Assembly (NCBI RefSeq): GCF_018919215.1
Contig: NZ_JAHLQK010000003.1
Coordinates: 1 to 64,000, forward strand
Length of the DNA stretch: 64,000 nt
Reading direction: 5' to 3'
Source: Alkaliphilus flagellatus
GTDB lineage: Bacteria > Bacillota > Clostridia > Peptostreptococcales > Natronincolaceae
Below, piece after piece: positions 30,830 through 39,767 of the stretch. The notes beneath the pieces are model-generated. The model had not been told where the DNA came from. It did no database searches and saw only the letters and a list, made by a program, of their open reading frames with translations. Position 1 is the stretch's first letter. Each line of letters starts with the position of its first letter. Both the position numbers and the translations under genes were made by a program.

Positions 30830-31939
30830 ATGACAAGAAGACAATCAATATATACATTAGCAAGTGTATATATTGGCACTGTTATTGGAGCAGGATTTGC
30901 TTCTGGCCAAGAAATATTTCAATTTTTTGGGAAGTATGGGTGGCAAGGAATATTAGGTGTAATAATAGTAACAATTTTATTTTCACTATTAGGAGTTTTA
31001 GTGTTAAATAGTATTTATACAAAAAAAATTAAAAGTTTTAAGCAGTTTTCAACAGGATATTTTGGAAAAGCTTTTTTTACTATTATAAATATATTGCTTA
31101 CTTTTCTATTGTTTACCAGTTATGTCGTTATGCTATCTGGAAGTGGAGCTGTATTTTACGAACATTTTCAAATCCAATATATATATGGAATTATTATAAT
31201 GGCAATAATAACCTTTTTTGTTTTTATATTTGGAGTGAGAGGAATCGCAAATGCTAATAAGGTAATAGTCCCTTTTCTTGTTTTTATAATATTATGGATA
31301 GGGCTTAATGTTATATATAAAAATCAAATGGTGTTTAGCAACTTCTATACTGCTCCATTTAAAAGTAATAACATATTTAGCGATGTGAGTTCATTGAAAT
31401 ATATATTAGTACAATTAATACATAAATCAAATTGGCTATGGTCTGCAATTGTATATTTCTGTTATAACACTATAGGCTCTATAGTAGTTATGTGTTCCTT
31501 ATATCCGCTAATTTATGATAAAAAAGCTGCTAAGCTGGGAGGATTATTAGGAGGATTAGTACTAGGTATTTTAGCCATGATAATTTTATTAAGCCTAATG
31601 GTGTTATATACTAGTGTAATAGGATTAGAAGTGCCAATGGTTACAGTTGCAAGCACATTAGGAGATTTGTGGAAAACATTATATAGTTTTGTTTTGCTTC
31701 TTGCTATGTTTACTACAGCAATTGCTAATGGTTATGGATGTATATTGGGAATTGCTAATTTAACACGAATTAATGAAAAATTTATTAGTATTATTGTCTG
31801 CGTAATATCTGTACCTTTAGCAATGGTAGGTTTTAAAAAACTAGTTACTTTCTTTTATCCACTGTTCGGATATATAGGAATGTTATTTATTTGTGCTATA
31901 ATTCTTAAAAGAAGAAAAAGCTATAGAGGATTTTTATAA
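30830..31939 (+). CDS. YkvI family membrane transporter-like protein
   Basis: A 369-residue polytopic membrane protein with about 10 hydrophobic segments. The N-terminal IYTLASVYIGTVIGAGFASG is a LeuT/APC-type glycine-rich first helix, and the family is annotated as YkvI-like. The substrate is unknown. The ATG at 30830 has GAGGGGGATGGGTT upstream; a GTG at 30812 is likely part of this signal. It probably stands alone, being followed by a non-coding gap with a parS-like site. Confidence 0.8.
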   Translation: MTRRQSIYTLASVYIGTVIGAGFASGQEIFQFFGKYGWQGILGVIIVTILFSLLGVLVLNSIYTKKIKSFKQFSTGYFGKAFFTIINILLTFLLFTSYVVMLSGSGAVFYEHFQIQYIYGIIIMAIITFFVFIFGVRGIANANKVIVPFLVFIILWIGLNVIYKNQMVFSNFYTAPFKSNNIFSDVSSLKYILVQLIHKSNWLWSAIVYFCYNTIGSIVVMCSLYPLIYDKKAAKLGGLLGGLVLGILAMIILLSLMVLYTSVIGLEVPMVTVASTLGDLWKTLYSFVLLLAMFTTAIANGYGCILGIANLTRINEKFISIIVCVISVPLAMVGFKKLVTFFYPLFGYIGMLFICAIILKRRKSYRGFL

Positions 31940-31977
31940 AATTTATGGAATATAATATAAATAACTAAATGTATGCA

Positions 31978-31993
31978 TGTTTCATGTGAAACA
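31978..31993. promoter_or_regulatory. parS-like centromere site
   Basis: TGTTTCATGTGAAACA matches the parS consensus except CATG for CACG at the centre. It lies in the intergenic region after the YkvI-like gene, about 20 kb from oriC. Confidence 0.7.
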
Positions 31994-32029
31994 TATATAG
32001 CATAAAAACTAATAACTATAAGATAAACA

Positions 32030-32170
32030 AAGATTTAGTTCAGATAGACTTTTATCTCAATCTGAACGAGTGTTGCGCTGTATTCCTATGCAAAACCACC
32101 CTTGAGGTGTAAGTTATGCAGTTCTAAGACTCCATTTTGTAGAAGAAGGAGTTTTAGGACTGTTAGCTAT
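32030..32170 (+). repeat. structured intergenic sequence, possible distant copy of the dispersed repeat (copy E)
   Basis: GTTCAGATAGA...TCAATCTGAAC (32038-32066) is a hairpin, and CTAAGACTCC...GGAGTTTTAG (32135-32158) is a second one. The first block resembles the GGTTCAGAT block of copy A. It lies just upstream of the DUF5711 gene. The relation to the other copies is weak. Confidence 0.35.
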
Positions 32171-32198
32171 TGGATAAAAATTATAAGGGGATTCAAAT

Positions 32199-33323
32199 AT
32201 GCAAAAAAGAAAAAAAGGACTATTAATTTTAATTACTATAATTATTATTTTATTCTTCATAAATCCTAAAGCGATAAGCTACTTGAAAGCAAAAACAGGA
32301 TCAAGAGAAGGCGATGTATCTATAATTAAAGAAATAGAAACAACACATAGTAGTCAAATCATCTATGAAAAATTAGATAATGGATTAATACAGTATTTAG
32401 AAGGTATTTTAATTTATTATAATATGGATGGAGAACAAATCTGGAACATAAATTTAGGGATAACTCGTCCAATAATAAAAACAAACTCTAATAATGTTTA
32501 TGTAATAGATAAAAACACAAATCAAATACTACGCATAAATAAAAAAGGAGAACAAATATATAAAAGTACATTAGATAAACCTTATAAAAATTTTAATATT
32601 TGTGATGATAACTATGTAGTATTATACCATCATACTGATAGTCCAGTTCAATATATTACTATAATGAACGAGGAAGGAAATAAGGTTGGAGAAATAACAT
32701 TAGGAGAGGGAGAAGTAACTAATATAGCTATTTCAAGGACACAGGATAGAATAGCTGTAAGCACTATAGGAACAAATGGAGATACTTTAGAAAACAATCT
32801 ATTAGTTTATGATTTAAAAGGAAATTTGATTGGTGTAGAAGGTTTAAAAAACAATGTAATATTAAATATTTTCTATAATGAAAAAGGAGATTTAATTGCA
32901 GTTGATGAAAAAAATATATTTAGTATAGATAAAAATAATAAAGTAAAATGGGAAACTAATTTTAATGAGCCAATAGCACTTATAGATACAACCGGTAGAA
33001 ACTATCTAACAATGTACAGTGAAGGTAGTAGTAAAAATAGCATTATTTATTCACGTACTGGAAATAAAATTAAAACCTTAGCATATGATGGAAAACTGAC
33101 TGGCGAAATGGCTCCAAAGGAAGAAATACTAGGGTTAGATAATTATAAGAATGAAATTATAGCATACTCATTAAGAACAATATTTAAATATGGTAAAAAT
33201 GGAAATGTGAAGTTTGAATATCCATATTCAAGTGATATTTTAAAAAGCTTTGCATTATCTGAAAATAATATCGTAGTTATAACCAAGGAAAAAATCACAT
33301 TTTTATCCTTTAAGAAAATTTAA
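32199..33323 (+). CDS. DUF5711-like membrane-anchored beta-propeller protein
   Basis: A 374-residue protein with an N-terminal basic stretch and one membrane helix (residues 7-22, LLILITIIIILFFINP), followed by repeating units such as YYNMDGEQIWNIN, IDKNTNQILRINKKGEQIY and VYDLKGNLIG, which suggest a PQQ/WD-like propeller outside the membrane. Proteins of this kind are common in clostridia and have no assigned role. It is encoded upstream of dnaX but separated by a promoter-like region. Confidence 0.7.
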   Translation: MQKRKKGLLILITIIIILFFINPKAISYLKAKTGSREGDVSIIKEIETTHSSQIIYEKLDNGLIQYLEGILIYYNMDGEQIWNINLGITRPIIKTNSNNVYVIDKNTNQILRINKKGEQIYKSTLDKPYKNFNICDDNYVVLYHHTDSPVQYITIMNEEGNKVGEITLGEGEVTNIAISRTQDRIAVSTIGTNGDTLENNLLVYDLKGNLIGVEGLKNNVILNIFYNEKGDLIAVDEKNIFSIDKNNKVKWETNFNEPIALIDTTGRNYLTMYSEGSSKNSIIYSRTGNKIKTLAYDGKLTGEMAPKEEILGLDNYKNEIIAYSLRTIFKYGKNGNVKFEYPYSSDILKSFALSENNIVVITKEKITFLSFKKI

Positions 33324-33387
33324 GTAATACAAAGGTCTATATGGTAGCATCAGATTACTTTTATTAATATATAGAAAGTATAATTTC

Positions 33388-33416
33388 TTGACATTGTAAG
33401 TAGTTATATATAAGGT
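33388..33416 (+). promoter_or_regulatory. candidate dnaX promoter
   Basis: TTGACA (33388-33393) followed 15-17 bases later by TATAAGGT. The -35 is perfect; the -10 is imperfect. It lies 37 bases before dnaX. Confidence 0.5.
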
Positions 33417-33452
33417 AATATTATTGAAAGAAAGAGAAACGAAGGTGAAAAT

Positions 33453-35147
33453 ATGTCCTACAAAGCACTTTATAGAAGATGGAGACCTAAGGTTTTTGAA
33501 GATGTAATTGGACAAGAACAAGTAATTACTATTTTAAAAAATCAAATCAACTCTTCTAATATTGCCCACGCCTATCTTTTTACAGGTACAAGGGGAACCG
33601 GAAAAACATCTACAGCAAAAATATTTGCTAGAGTAGTAAACTGTCTTAATCCCAAAGATGCTAATCCTTGCAATAGCTGTGAAGTATGTGAAGGTATTTT
33701 AACAGAAAATATTATGGATGTTATTGAAATAGATGCCGCTTCTAATAATGGAGTAGACAATGTAAGGGAAGTTAGGGAAAATGTTAAATATCCTCCATCT
33801 AAAGGAAAATATAAAATTTATATTATAGATGAGGTTCATATGCTTAGTACAGGGGCTTTTAATGCTCTGTTAAAAACATTAGAAGAACCACCTAGCTATG
33901 TTATATTTATATTAGCTACTACGGAGCCTCACAAAATACCAGCTACAATACTATCTAGATGTCAAAGGTTTGACTTTAAACCAGTTAAAATAAGAGACAT
34001 AATGGGGCACCTATCTTTTATATGTGATGAAATAGGAGTTACTTGGGATGAAGAAGCCCTTAGATTAATAGCAATTAATTCGGAAGGGGCATTACGAGAT
34101 GCTTTAAGTATTTTAGAGCGATGTATATCCTTTAGTGAGGATACTCTAACCTACGAGAATGTAGTAAGTATATTAGGGATGGTTAATTATGAGTTTATAT
34201 TTAACCTAGTTGATAAAGTAGCCGAGAAAGATACATCCAATGTGCTTACACTTATTAACGAAATGGTTATGGAAGGTAAGGAAGTTAGTCAGCTAATGAA
34301 GGATTTAATTAGCCACTTTAGAAACCTTCTACTTGTTAAAATGAATGTAGAAATTGATGAGATTTTAAGCTTATCAGAAGAAAGACAAAAACGCCTTCAA
34401 GAACAGGGCAGGTTATTTACTATAAATCAGATAACTTCTTTTATTTATAGTCTATCGGATATTGAAGGAAAATTAAAATACTCTGCTCAACCTAGAACAT
34501 TAATAGAAATAGCAGTTATAGGTTTGTGTAATAAAGAACTAGATGACTCTTTAGAGGGGATTATAGAAAGAGTAAAACAGTTGGAGAAAAATATTGTCTC
34601 TGGAGAAATAACGGTAAATAGAAGTAATGTAAATATATCTTCTTCAGTACCAAATAAAGCTAGTATTTCGTCATCCTATTCTCAAAAAAACAAGTATGAT
34701 GAAAAGAAGAGTATGGATGAGGAAGAGCCAAAAGAAGAAAATATGATTAGAGAGGAAGAAATTATTAATAATAATAGTCTTTTAGACTTTGGCGCTATAC
34801 AAAGTAATTGGCAAAATATTTTAGAAGAATTGCGTAAGGAGAAAAAAGCTCAAATACAAGCTCTTCTAATGGAAGGTAGCCTAGTAAAATTAGATAAGGA
34901 TACTTTATTAATTTCTTTTAAAGATGGATTTGGATTCCATAGAGAAGCTTTAGATAAAGAAAAAACAAAAGAATATATATCTGGTATAATTAAAAGACTT
35001 ACAGGCCAGAGTATAAGACTTTCATTTGTAATGGAGGATCAGCTTATTACTGAAATTGAGCCAAAGGAAGAAAAAGATCCATTAGAGATACTTAAAGAAG
35101 CACTACCTAAGGAAATCCATGAAATATTAGAGATAGTAGATGAATAA
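33453..35147 (+). CDS. dnaX: DNA polymerase III subunits gamma and tau
   Basis: A 564-residue clamp-loader ATPase. The N-terminal MSYKALYRRWRPKVFEDVIGQ, Walker A GTRGTGKTS (about residues 45-53), a zinc module with four cysteines (CLNPKDANPCNSCEVC), DEVHMLS and TEPHKIPATILSRCQRFDF are all family-typical. The C-terminal tau part starts after an acidic/Lys linker (residues about 400-440). At 34685-34691 the zero frame reads A AAA AAC, a canonical -1 slippery heptamer, and the shifted frame stops at TGA 34697-34699, which would give a product of about 415 residues similar to gamma. It is followed by ybaB and recR. Confidence 0.96.
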   Translation: MSYKALYRRWRPKVFEDVIGQEQVITILKNQINSSNIAHAYLFTGTRGTGKTSTAKIFARVVNCLNPKDANPCNSCEVCEGILTENIMDVIEIDAASNNGVDNVREVRENVKYPPSKGKYKIYIIDEVHMLSTGAFNALLKTLEEPPSYVIFILATTEPHKIPATILSRCQRFDFKPVKIRDIMGHLSFICDEIGVTWDEEALRLIAINSEGALRDALSILERCISFSEDTLTYENVVSILGMVNYEFIFNLVDKVAEKDTSNVLTLINEMVMEGKEVSQLMKDLISHFRNLLLVKMNVEIDEILSLSEERQKRLQEQGRLFTINQITSFIYSLSDIEGKLKYSAQPRTLIEIAVIGLCNKELDDSLEGIIERVKQLEKNIVSGEITVNRSNVNISSSVPNKASISSSYSQKNKYDEKKSMDEEEPKEENMIREEEIINNNSLLDFGAIQSNWQNILEELRKEKKAQIQALLMEGSLVKLDKDTLLISFKDGFGFHREALDKEKTKEYISGIIKRLTGQSIRLSFVMEDQLITEIEPKEEKDPLEILKEALPKEIHEILEIVDE

Positions 35148-35187
35148 TATATTTGAAATAATTATGATATAATAAGAAAATGATAAC

Positions 35188-35325
35188 AATTTGAGCACCT
35201 GAAAATTTAATATAAATTTAAGTGTGACAAGAACCATTGTAGGAACAAAATTGTAGTTTAAAGTGTAGTAAGGGTCGATGGATAATATCAGACGACTTTT
35301 TAATAGAAATAATGAATTAAGGAAA
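35188..35325 (+). repeat. dispersed intergenic structured repeat, copy F
   Basis: TTGAGCACCTGAAAATTTA and AAATTTAAGTGTGAC (35191-35229) repeat the first stem of copies A and B. After a roughly 45-base insertion, GTCGATGGATAATATCAGACGAC and TTTTTAATAG (35276-35306) repeat the second stem. It lies between dnaX and ybaB, which are usually closely spaced. Confidence 0.55.
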
Positions 35326-35343
35326 TAAAAGGAGGAATTTTTT

Positions 35344-35685
35344 ATGGCTAAAAAAGGTTTCCCAGGAATGGGTGGAGTTAACATGAATAATATGATGAAA
35401 CAAGTGCAAAAAATGCAAAAACAAATGGAGGAAACACAGGCAGAACTAGAACAAAAGGTTCTTGAAACAAGTGCTGGTGGAGGTGCTATTTCTATTAAAG
35501 TTACAGGTAAAAAAGAAATAGTAGGTATAAAGATTAAGCCAGAGGTAGTAGATCCAGATGATGTTGAAATGTTAGAGGATTTAATCATGGCAGCTGTTAA
35601 CGAAGCTATTCGTGCTGCAGAGGATATGGTGGCTTCTGAAATGGGTAAAATTACAGGGAAAATGAATATGCCTGGATTATTCTAG
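35344..35685 (+). CDS. nucleoid-associated protein YbaB/EbfC family
   Basis: A 113-residue protein with the family features: Gly/Met-rich start ([23 protein letters not shown]), a helical arm and the [29 protein letters not shown] core. Members are small DNA-binding dimers. It is encoded between dnaX and recR as in most bacteria. AAAGGAGGAATTTTTT gives a strong Shine-Dalgarno. Confidence 0.94.
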   Translation: MAKKGFPGMGGVNMNNMMKQVQKMQKQMEETQAELEQKVLETSAGGGAISIKVTGKKEIVGIKIKPEVVDPDDVEMLEDLIMAAVNEAIRAAEDMVASEMGKITGKMNMPGLF

Positions 35686-35720
35686 TTTTTATTTACCTAA
35701 TGAAATGAGGATAGCAAATT

Positions 35721-36320
35721 ATGAACTACTATTCATCATCAATTGCTCAGTTAATTGAGCAATTTACAAAACTTCCTGGAATAGGAAGGAAAACTGCCCA
35801 AAGATTAGCTTTTCATGTTATTAGTATGCCTAATCAAGATGCACATAGCCTAGCTGATGCAATTGTAACGGCGAAGGAAAGTGTAAAGTATTGTAAGGTA
35901 TGTACAAACCTGACAGATCAAGATACATGTAATATTTGTAGTGATAAAAGAAGGGATCCATTAACAATTTGTGTTGTTGAAGATCCTAGAGATGTAGTAG
36001 CTATGGAGAGAACTAAGGAGTTTAAGGGATATTATCATGTGCTACATGGGGCTATATCTCCATTAGAGGGAGTTGGTCCAGAGGATATTAAAATTAAAGA
36101 ATTATTATCACGTCTGACGAATCAACCTGTAGATGAAATAATCATTGCTACAAACCCCAACATTGAAGGAGAAGCTACAGCAATGTATCTGTCAAAGCTT
36201 CTAAAACCAATGGGAATTAAAGTATCAAGAATTGCCCACGGTATACCTGTAGGTGGAGATCTTGAATACGCAGATGAAGTTACTCTAACCAAGGCATTGG
36301 AAGGTAGAAGGGAAATTTGA
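35721..36320 (+). CDS. recR: recombination mediator protein RecR
   Basis: A 199-residue protein with helix-hairpin-helix [17 protein letters not shown] (about residues 17-33), a zinc finger of four cysteines ([16 protein letters not shown]), a TOPRIM domain ([15 protein letters not shown]) and the C-terminal [23 protein letters not shown]. It acts with RecF and RecO. In most Firmicutes yaaL and bofA follow immediately; here they are about 24 kb away at 60306. Confidence 0.96.
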   Translation: MNYYSSSIAQLIEQFTKLPGIGRKTAQRLAFHVISMPNQDAHSLADAIVTAKESVKYCKVCTNLTDQDTCNICSDKRRDPLTICVVEDPRDVVAMERTKEFKGYYHVLHGAISPLEGVGPEDIKIKELLSRLTNQPVDEIIIATNPNIEGEATAMYLSKLLKPMGIKVSRIAHGIPVGGDLEYADEVTLTKALEGRREI

Positions 36321-36500
36321 TTTAGGCAGAAAGTTGTATAAAGTAAATAAAGTTGTATCATTTTGCAAGAAGTTGTATCAAAAAACATGGTTCAAGGAAG
36401 GATAAAATCCTCCTTAACCATGTTTTTTATTTTACACATTACTTTCTGTTTTAAAAAATGATCAAGGTAGAAACATATTGGCAAGAAAAGTTGTATCATA
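36321..36500 (+). repeat. AGTTGTAT repeat array after recR
   Basis: Four direct copies of AGTTGTAT(C)A are at 36332-36340, 36351-36360, 36371-36380 and 36489-36498. The first three are spaced 19-20 bases apart, and the last two are each preceded by GCAAGAA. It lies at the junction where core gene order breaks. It could be a remnant insertion-element end with transposase-binding repeats, or a regulator array; neither is proven. Confidence 0.5.
36381..36432 (+). terminator. terminator between recR and the NUDIX gene
   Basis: AAAAAACATGGTT-AAGGAGGA pairs with TCCTCCTTAACCATGTTTTTTATTTT. Its 5' arm lies in a 17-base sequence, TATCAAAAAACATGGTT, that recurs at 42021 in another terminator. Confidence 0.8.
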
Positions 36501-36607
36501 AAGGAAATAAAGTTTTATTATGGGAAAAGGGGTTTTTCAACTGTATGGAGAAATTTATATTACATATTTGTAAAATAATATTTCATACAATGAGAGAGGT
36601 GTAGTGT

Positions 36608-37045
36608 TTGATTTTAGTAGTAAGTTGTGTGATTTTAAATAATGGTAAAGTCCTAATGGTTCAAGAAGGTAAGAATTATATATATGGGTTATGGAATTTT
36701 CCATCTGGTAGATTAGAAAATAATGAAAGAATAGTTAATGCTGCTATTAGAGAAGTCCAAGAAGAAACAGGTTATAAAGTTACTATCTCAGGCTTAACAG
36801 GAATATATAATTTTTTCAGTGAAACTAATGCTCAGGTAGTTATGTTTAATTTTGTTGGGGAAGTAGTTGAAGGAGATTTAAAATACGATAATGAAGAAAT
36901 AATTAATGCAAAATGGTTTTCAATTAATGAAATCTCTGAATTAAACGATAAAGAACTACGAAATTGTAAATTGATTAGAAATATCATCAACGATTTAGAA
37001 GATAAATGTATAGTACCACTTGATGCTATTCATGACCTTCTTTAA
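36608..37045 (+). CDS. NUDIX hydrolase
   Basis: A 145-residue Nudix protein. The Nudix box reads GRLENNERIVNAAIREVQEETGY (about residues 36-58), with all catalytic Glu positions of GX5EX7REUXEEXGU. The substrate is not predictable from sequence. A TTG start is chosen after GAGAGAGGTG; an upstream ATG is closed off by a TAG. It is the first gene of the accessory block after recR. Confidence 0.85.
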   Translation: MILVVSCVILNNGKVLMVQEGKNYIYGLWNFPSGRLENNERIVNAAIREVQEETGYKVTISGLTGIYNFFSETNAQVVMFNFVGEVVEGDLKYDNEEIINAKWFSINEISELNDKELRNCKLIRNIINDLEDKCIVPLDAIHDLL

Positions 37046-37204
37046 TTCATAACATTGTATATTAATTAGTAAAATAGTATGTATAACAAAGAGGATACAA
37101 ATAGAAAGTGGAATAAAAAATCTGGTTCAATAGGTTCAAAATAATTTCTATAAGTTAAAAAGTATGAAATAAGGAATATTTATATTAACTTTAGGAGGTA
37201 TTAA

Positions 37205-37645
37205 ATGAAAAGCGATATTTTAGTTTTAGAAGCAACGCAATCAAATTATGAAAAATTGAGAGAGATTTTCTTTACTGTTCGTAAAAATACTTTTCATTGG
37301 ATGGAACCAGAAAAGTTGAAACTGTCAGATTTTGATGAAAGTACAAAAGATGAACTAATATTGATTGCCCAAATAAACAATGAAATTGTTGGGTTTGTAT
37401 CGATTTGGGTACCAGAAAAGTTTATTCATAATTTATTCGTGTTAGAAGATTTTCAAGGTCAAGGTGTTGGAACAGTTCTTATTAATGAAGCTATTGAAAG
37501 GGTAGGACTACCTTTAACCTTAAAATGCGTAAAATCAAATATTAATGCTTTTAATTATTATGTATCACACAATTGGAAAATCGAAAAAGAAGATATGAGT
37601 AGTGATGAGTCATATTATTTAATGAAATACTGTAATCTATTATGA
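37205..37645 (+). CDS. GNAT family N-acetyltransferase
   Basis: A 146-residue GNAT. The acetyl-CoA motif A is LFVLEDFQGQGVGTVLINEAI, where QGQGVG is the pyrophosphate-binding loop; the C-terminal INAFNYYVSHNWKIEKE matches motif B. The substrate is unknown. TTAGGAGGTATTAA provides the Shine-Dalgarno. It is one of four GNAT genes in 37205-40566. Confidence 0.88.
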   Translation: MKSDILVLEATQSNYEKLREIFFTVRKNTFHWMEPEKLKLSDFDESTKDELILIAQINNEIVGFVSIWVPEKFIHNLFVLEDFQGQGVGTVLINEAIERVGLPLTLKCVKSNINAFNYYVSHNWKIEKEDMSSDESYYLMKYCNLL

Positions 37646-37739
37646 GATGAGTATATTCTATAGTTGAAACAGTGCAGGTTCTTTATATACTGAGTAGTAG
37701 TAAAATATTATGTAACAAAAATTATCTAGGAGAGTTAAA

Positions 37740-37778
37740 ATGTCAAAAAAGCATGAAAGACTTATATTAGTAAAATAA
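37740..37778 (+). CDS. possible 12-codon mini-ORF (leader peptide or gene remnant)
   Basis: ATG...TAA encodes MSKKHERLILVK, preceded by TAGGAGAGTTAAA. It lies 26 bases before the next small gene. It could be a leader peptide, a truncated gene start or chance. Confidence 0.25.
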   Translation: MSKKHERLILVK

Positions 37779-37804
37779 AATCTTATTTTTAGGAGGGGGA
37801 AATA

Positions 37805-37969
37805 ATGAATAAAAATTTTAGAAGAATTATTTTTAAGGCAATTGGATTAGCAATGGGGGTTGCAACACTTGTTTTAAATATTATAAAACCACTTGAAGGT
37901 AAAAATGCCATAAGTTTATTATCTATTGGTTTAATTTGTCTAGCAATTGATCAACTTGAAAACAAATAG
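37805..37969 (+). CDS. small membrane protein of unknown function
   Basis: A 54-codon gene with a very strong TAGGAGGGGGAAATA Shine-Dalgarno. It encodes MNKNFRRIIFKAIGLAMGVA... with two hydrophobic segments (about residues 10-27 and 36-49) around a KPLEGKN turn, and ends DQLENK. A basic N-terminus suggests a small two-helix membrane protein. No family was recognised. It lies between two GNAT genes and upstream of a strong terminator. Confidence 0.65.
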   Translation: MNKNFRRIIFKAIGLAMGVATLVLNIIKPLEGKNAISLLSIGLICLAIDQLENK

Positions 37970-38145
37970 TAAGTAATTAGATAAAGTATATAATGAACTC
38001 TTTTACATTTTTATTAAATATGTAAAAAACATTGCAAATAAATGGTCAAAACTAAGTTGACAATATGGAAAATATATGTAATAATACATAAAAAGTGAGT
38101 ATGCTTAAGCATTTATGTGTGAGCAGCATAGGGATTATGAAAGTC

Positions 38146-38207
38146 CTACACGAATGGCTATAACCCTTCGGAGTCACTCTGACGAGTGATTCTGAGGGGT
38201 TTTTTAT
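38146..38207 (+). terminator. terminator, first copy of a repeated element
   Basis: CCTACACGAATGGCTATAACCCTTCGGAGTCACTC, loop, GAGTGATTCTGAGGGGTTTTTTAT: an 18-bp stem. Nearly the same sequence occurs at 39768-39829. Both copies precede GNAT genes. Confidence 0.8.
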
Positions 38208-38244
38208 TGTACAATAAAGTATAAAATTTTTAGGGGGAGTATTG

Positions 38245-39066
38245 ATGATTAAATTACTTACACAGGATGATAAAAAAATCATTCTGGAATATCTTCAAAG
38301 AAATGAGATTGAAACATCATTTTTATATGCAAATATTATTGAATTTGGTGTTGATAATATACAGGACATAAGAAGATGTGCAGATTACTATGGATTCTTT
38401 AATGGAGAGGTATTAAAAGGCATCTTACCTTTCTATAATCTTGGTAGTTGTATACCTCATTACGAAGATGCCGCTGCTGTACCTTTATTTGCAGAAATTA
38501 TGAAGGATAGAAAATTTGAATTTTTACTGGGCATGGAAAATGTCATAAAACCCTTATATGAAGAGATAAAAAGTTATAAAGAAATTAAGGGATATGATGA
38601 AAGTTCTTATTTTACAAACAGGAATTTTAAACCTTTTATATTAGGTGGAGTAGATTTTATAAATGCAGATGGAATAAGTAGTGAAGATGTAGTTGATTTT
38701 ATTTTAGATGGTCGTATAAATGGATTTAATCAGTTTGCAACGAGGGAAGACATAAGAAAGACCTTAATACAAAGAGGAGAAGAGGAGGAATTTATTATTG
38801 CAGAAAAGGACGGTAAAATGGTAGCACAAGCATGTGTGCAGACATATACACCACAAATTAACCAGATTGGCGGTGTATATACAATTAAAGACGAAAGAGG
38901 TAAAGGGTACTGTAAAGCAATTGTATCTGAAATGTGTAGTAGAATTATTGCAAAAAATAAGGTACCAACTCTTTCTGTCAAAAAGAATAATATACCTGCT
39001 GTCAAGGCCTATACTGCATTAGGGTTTCAGCACTATGATGATTACTTGATTATAAGGTTCAAGTAG
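38245..39066 (+). CDS. GNAT family N-acetyltransferase with N-terminal extension
   Basis: A 273-residue protein. The C-terminal half is a GNAT fold (VAQACVQTYTPQINQIGGVYTIKDERGKGYCKAIVSEM, with RGKGYC as the acetyl-CoA loop, and NIPAVKAYTALGFQ). The N-terminal 130 residues resemble the extra domain of two-domain GNATs. ATG 38245 follows TAGGGGGAGTATTG; the TTG just before it is less likely. The substrate is unknown. Confidence 0.82.
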   Translation: MIKLLTQDDKKIILEYLQRNEIETSFLYANIIEFGVDNIQDIRRCADYYGFFNGEVLKGILPFYNLGSCIPHYEDAAAVPLFAEIMKDRKFEFLLGMENVIKPLYEEIKSYKEIKGYDESSYFTNRNFKPFILGGVDFINADGISSEDVVDFILDGRINGFNQFATREDIRKTLIQRGEEEEFIIAEKDGKMVAQACVQTYTPQINQIGGVYTIKDERGKGYCKAIVSEMCSRIIAKNKVPTLSVKKNNIPAVKAYTALGFQHYDDYLIIRFK

Positions 39067-39121
39067 GAGACTTTATTAGTGGATTGGTATAAAAATAATG
39101 TGTGAAAAGAGGAAAATATTT

Positions 39122-39682
39122 ATGAGTAAGGATTTATCAAGTTATATTTTAAATGAAAAACAATTAAAAAATGGTAATCAGTTAATTTTAAGGAAACCTA
39201 TGATAGAGGATGCCGAAAAGATTATTGAATACCTTAATATTGTTGGTGGAGAAAGTGACAACCTATTATTCGGTAAAGATGAGTTTCATCTTACTATCGA
39301 GCAGGAGAAGGAATATATTATAAATTTAAATAATAATCCAAATGTACTTATGGTTCTAGGCATTGTAGAGGATAACATTGTTAGTATTGCACAGATTAGT
39401 AGTTCAAATAGAAAAAGAATAGCCCATAATAGCGAAATTGCTATTTCAGTTAGAAAAGATTATTGGGGAAATGGAATTGGCAGTGCAATGATGCAAGAAT
39501 TAATAAGATTTGCAAAGGAATATGGTACAATAAGAAATATAAGTCTAGGTGTTAGGGCAAGCAACAAGAATGCAATTATACTGTATGAGAAATTTGGTTT
39601 TCAAAAAATTGGATTACATAAAAATTACTTTAATGTAAATGGTAGTTTTGATGATGAAATACTAATGGATTTATATATTTAA
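39122..39682 (+). CDS. GNAT family N-acetyltransferase (RimJ/RimL-like)
   Basis: A 186-residue acetyltransferase with EIAISVRKDYWGNGIGSAMMQELIRFAK as the acetyl-CoA motif (WGNGIG loop) and NKNAIILYEKFGFQKIG as motif B. An ATG eight codons upstream is possible, but AGAGGAAAATATTT fits ATG 39122. RimL-like proteins acetylate protein N-termini or small amines; the substrate here is unknown. It lies 55 bases after the previous GNAT and may be co-transcribed. Confidence 0.85.
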   Translation: MSKDLSSYILNEKQLKNGNQLILRKPMIEDAEKIIEYLNIVGGESDNLLFGKDEFHLTIEQEKEYIINLNNNPNVLMVLGIVEDNIVSIAQISSSNRKRIAHNSEIAISVRKDYWGNGIGSAMMQELIRFAKEYGTIRNISLGVRASNKNAIILYEKFGFQKIGLHKNYFNVNGSFDDEILMDLYI

Positions 39683-39767
39683 TTATGAATATAGATATAT
39701 AATTTTTTATATTGTAAAATAAAAAAGTCTATACAAATCTAGCAAAATCAATAATTTATAAAAAACG

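Noticed and set aside
33324-33452. SRP RNA or tRNA-Ser upstream of dnaX
   Set aside because: These are common at this place in Firmicutes, but no SRP Alu or S-domain motif and no tRNA cloverleaf was seen.
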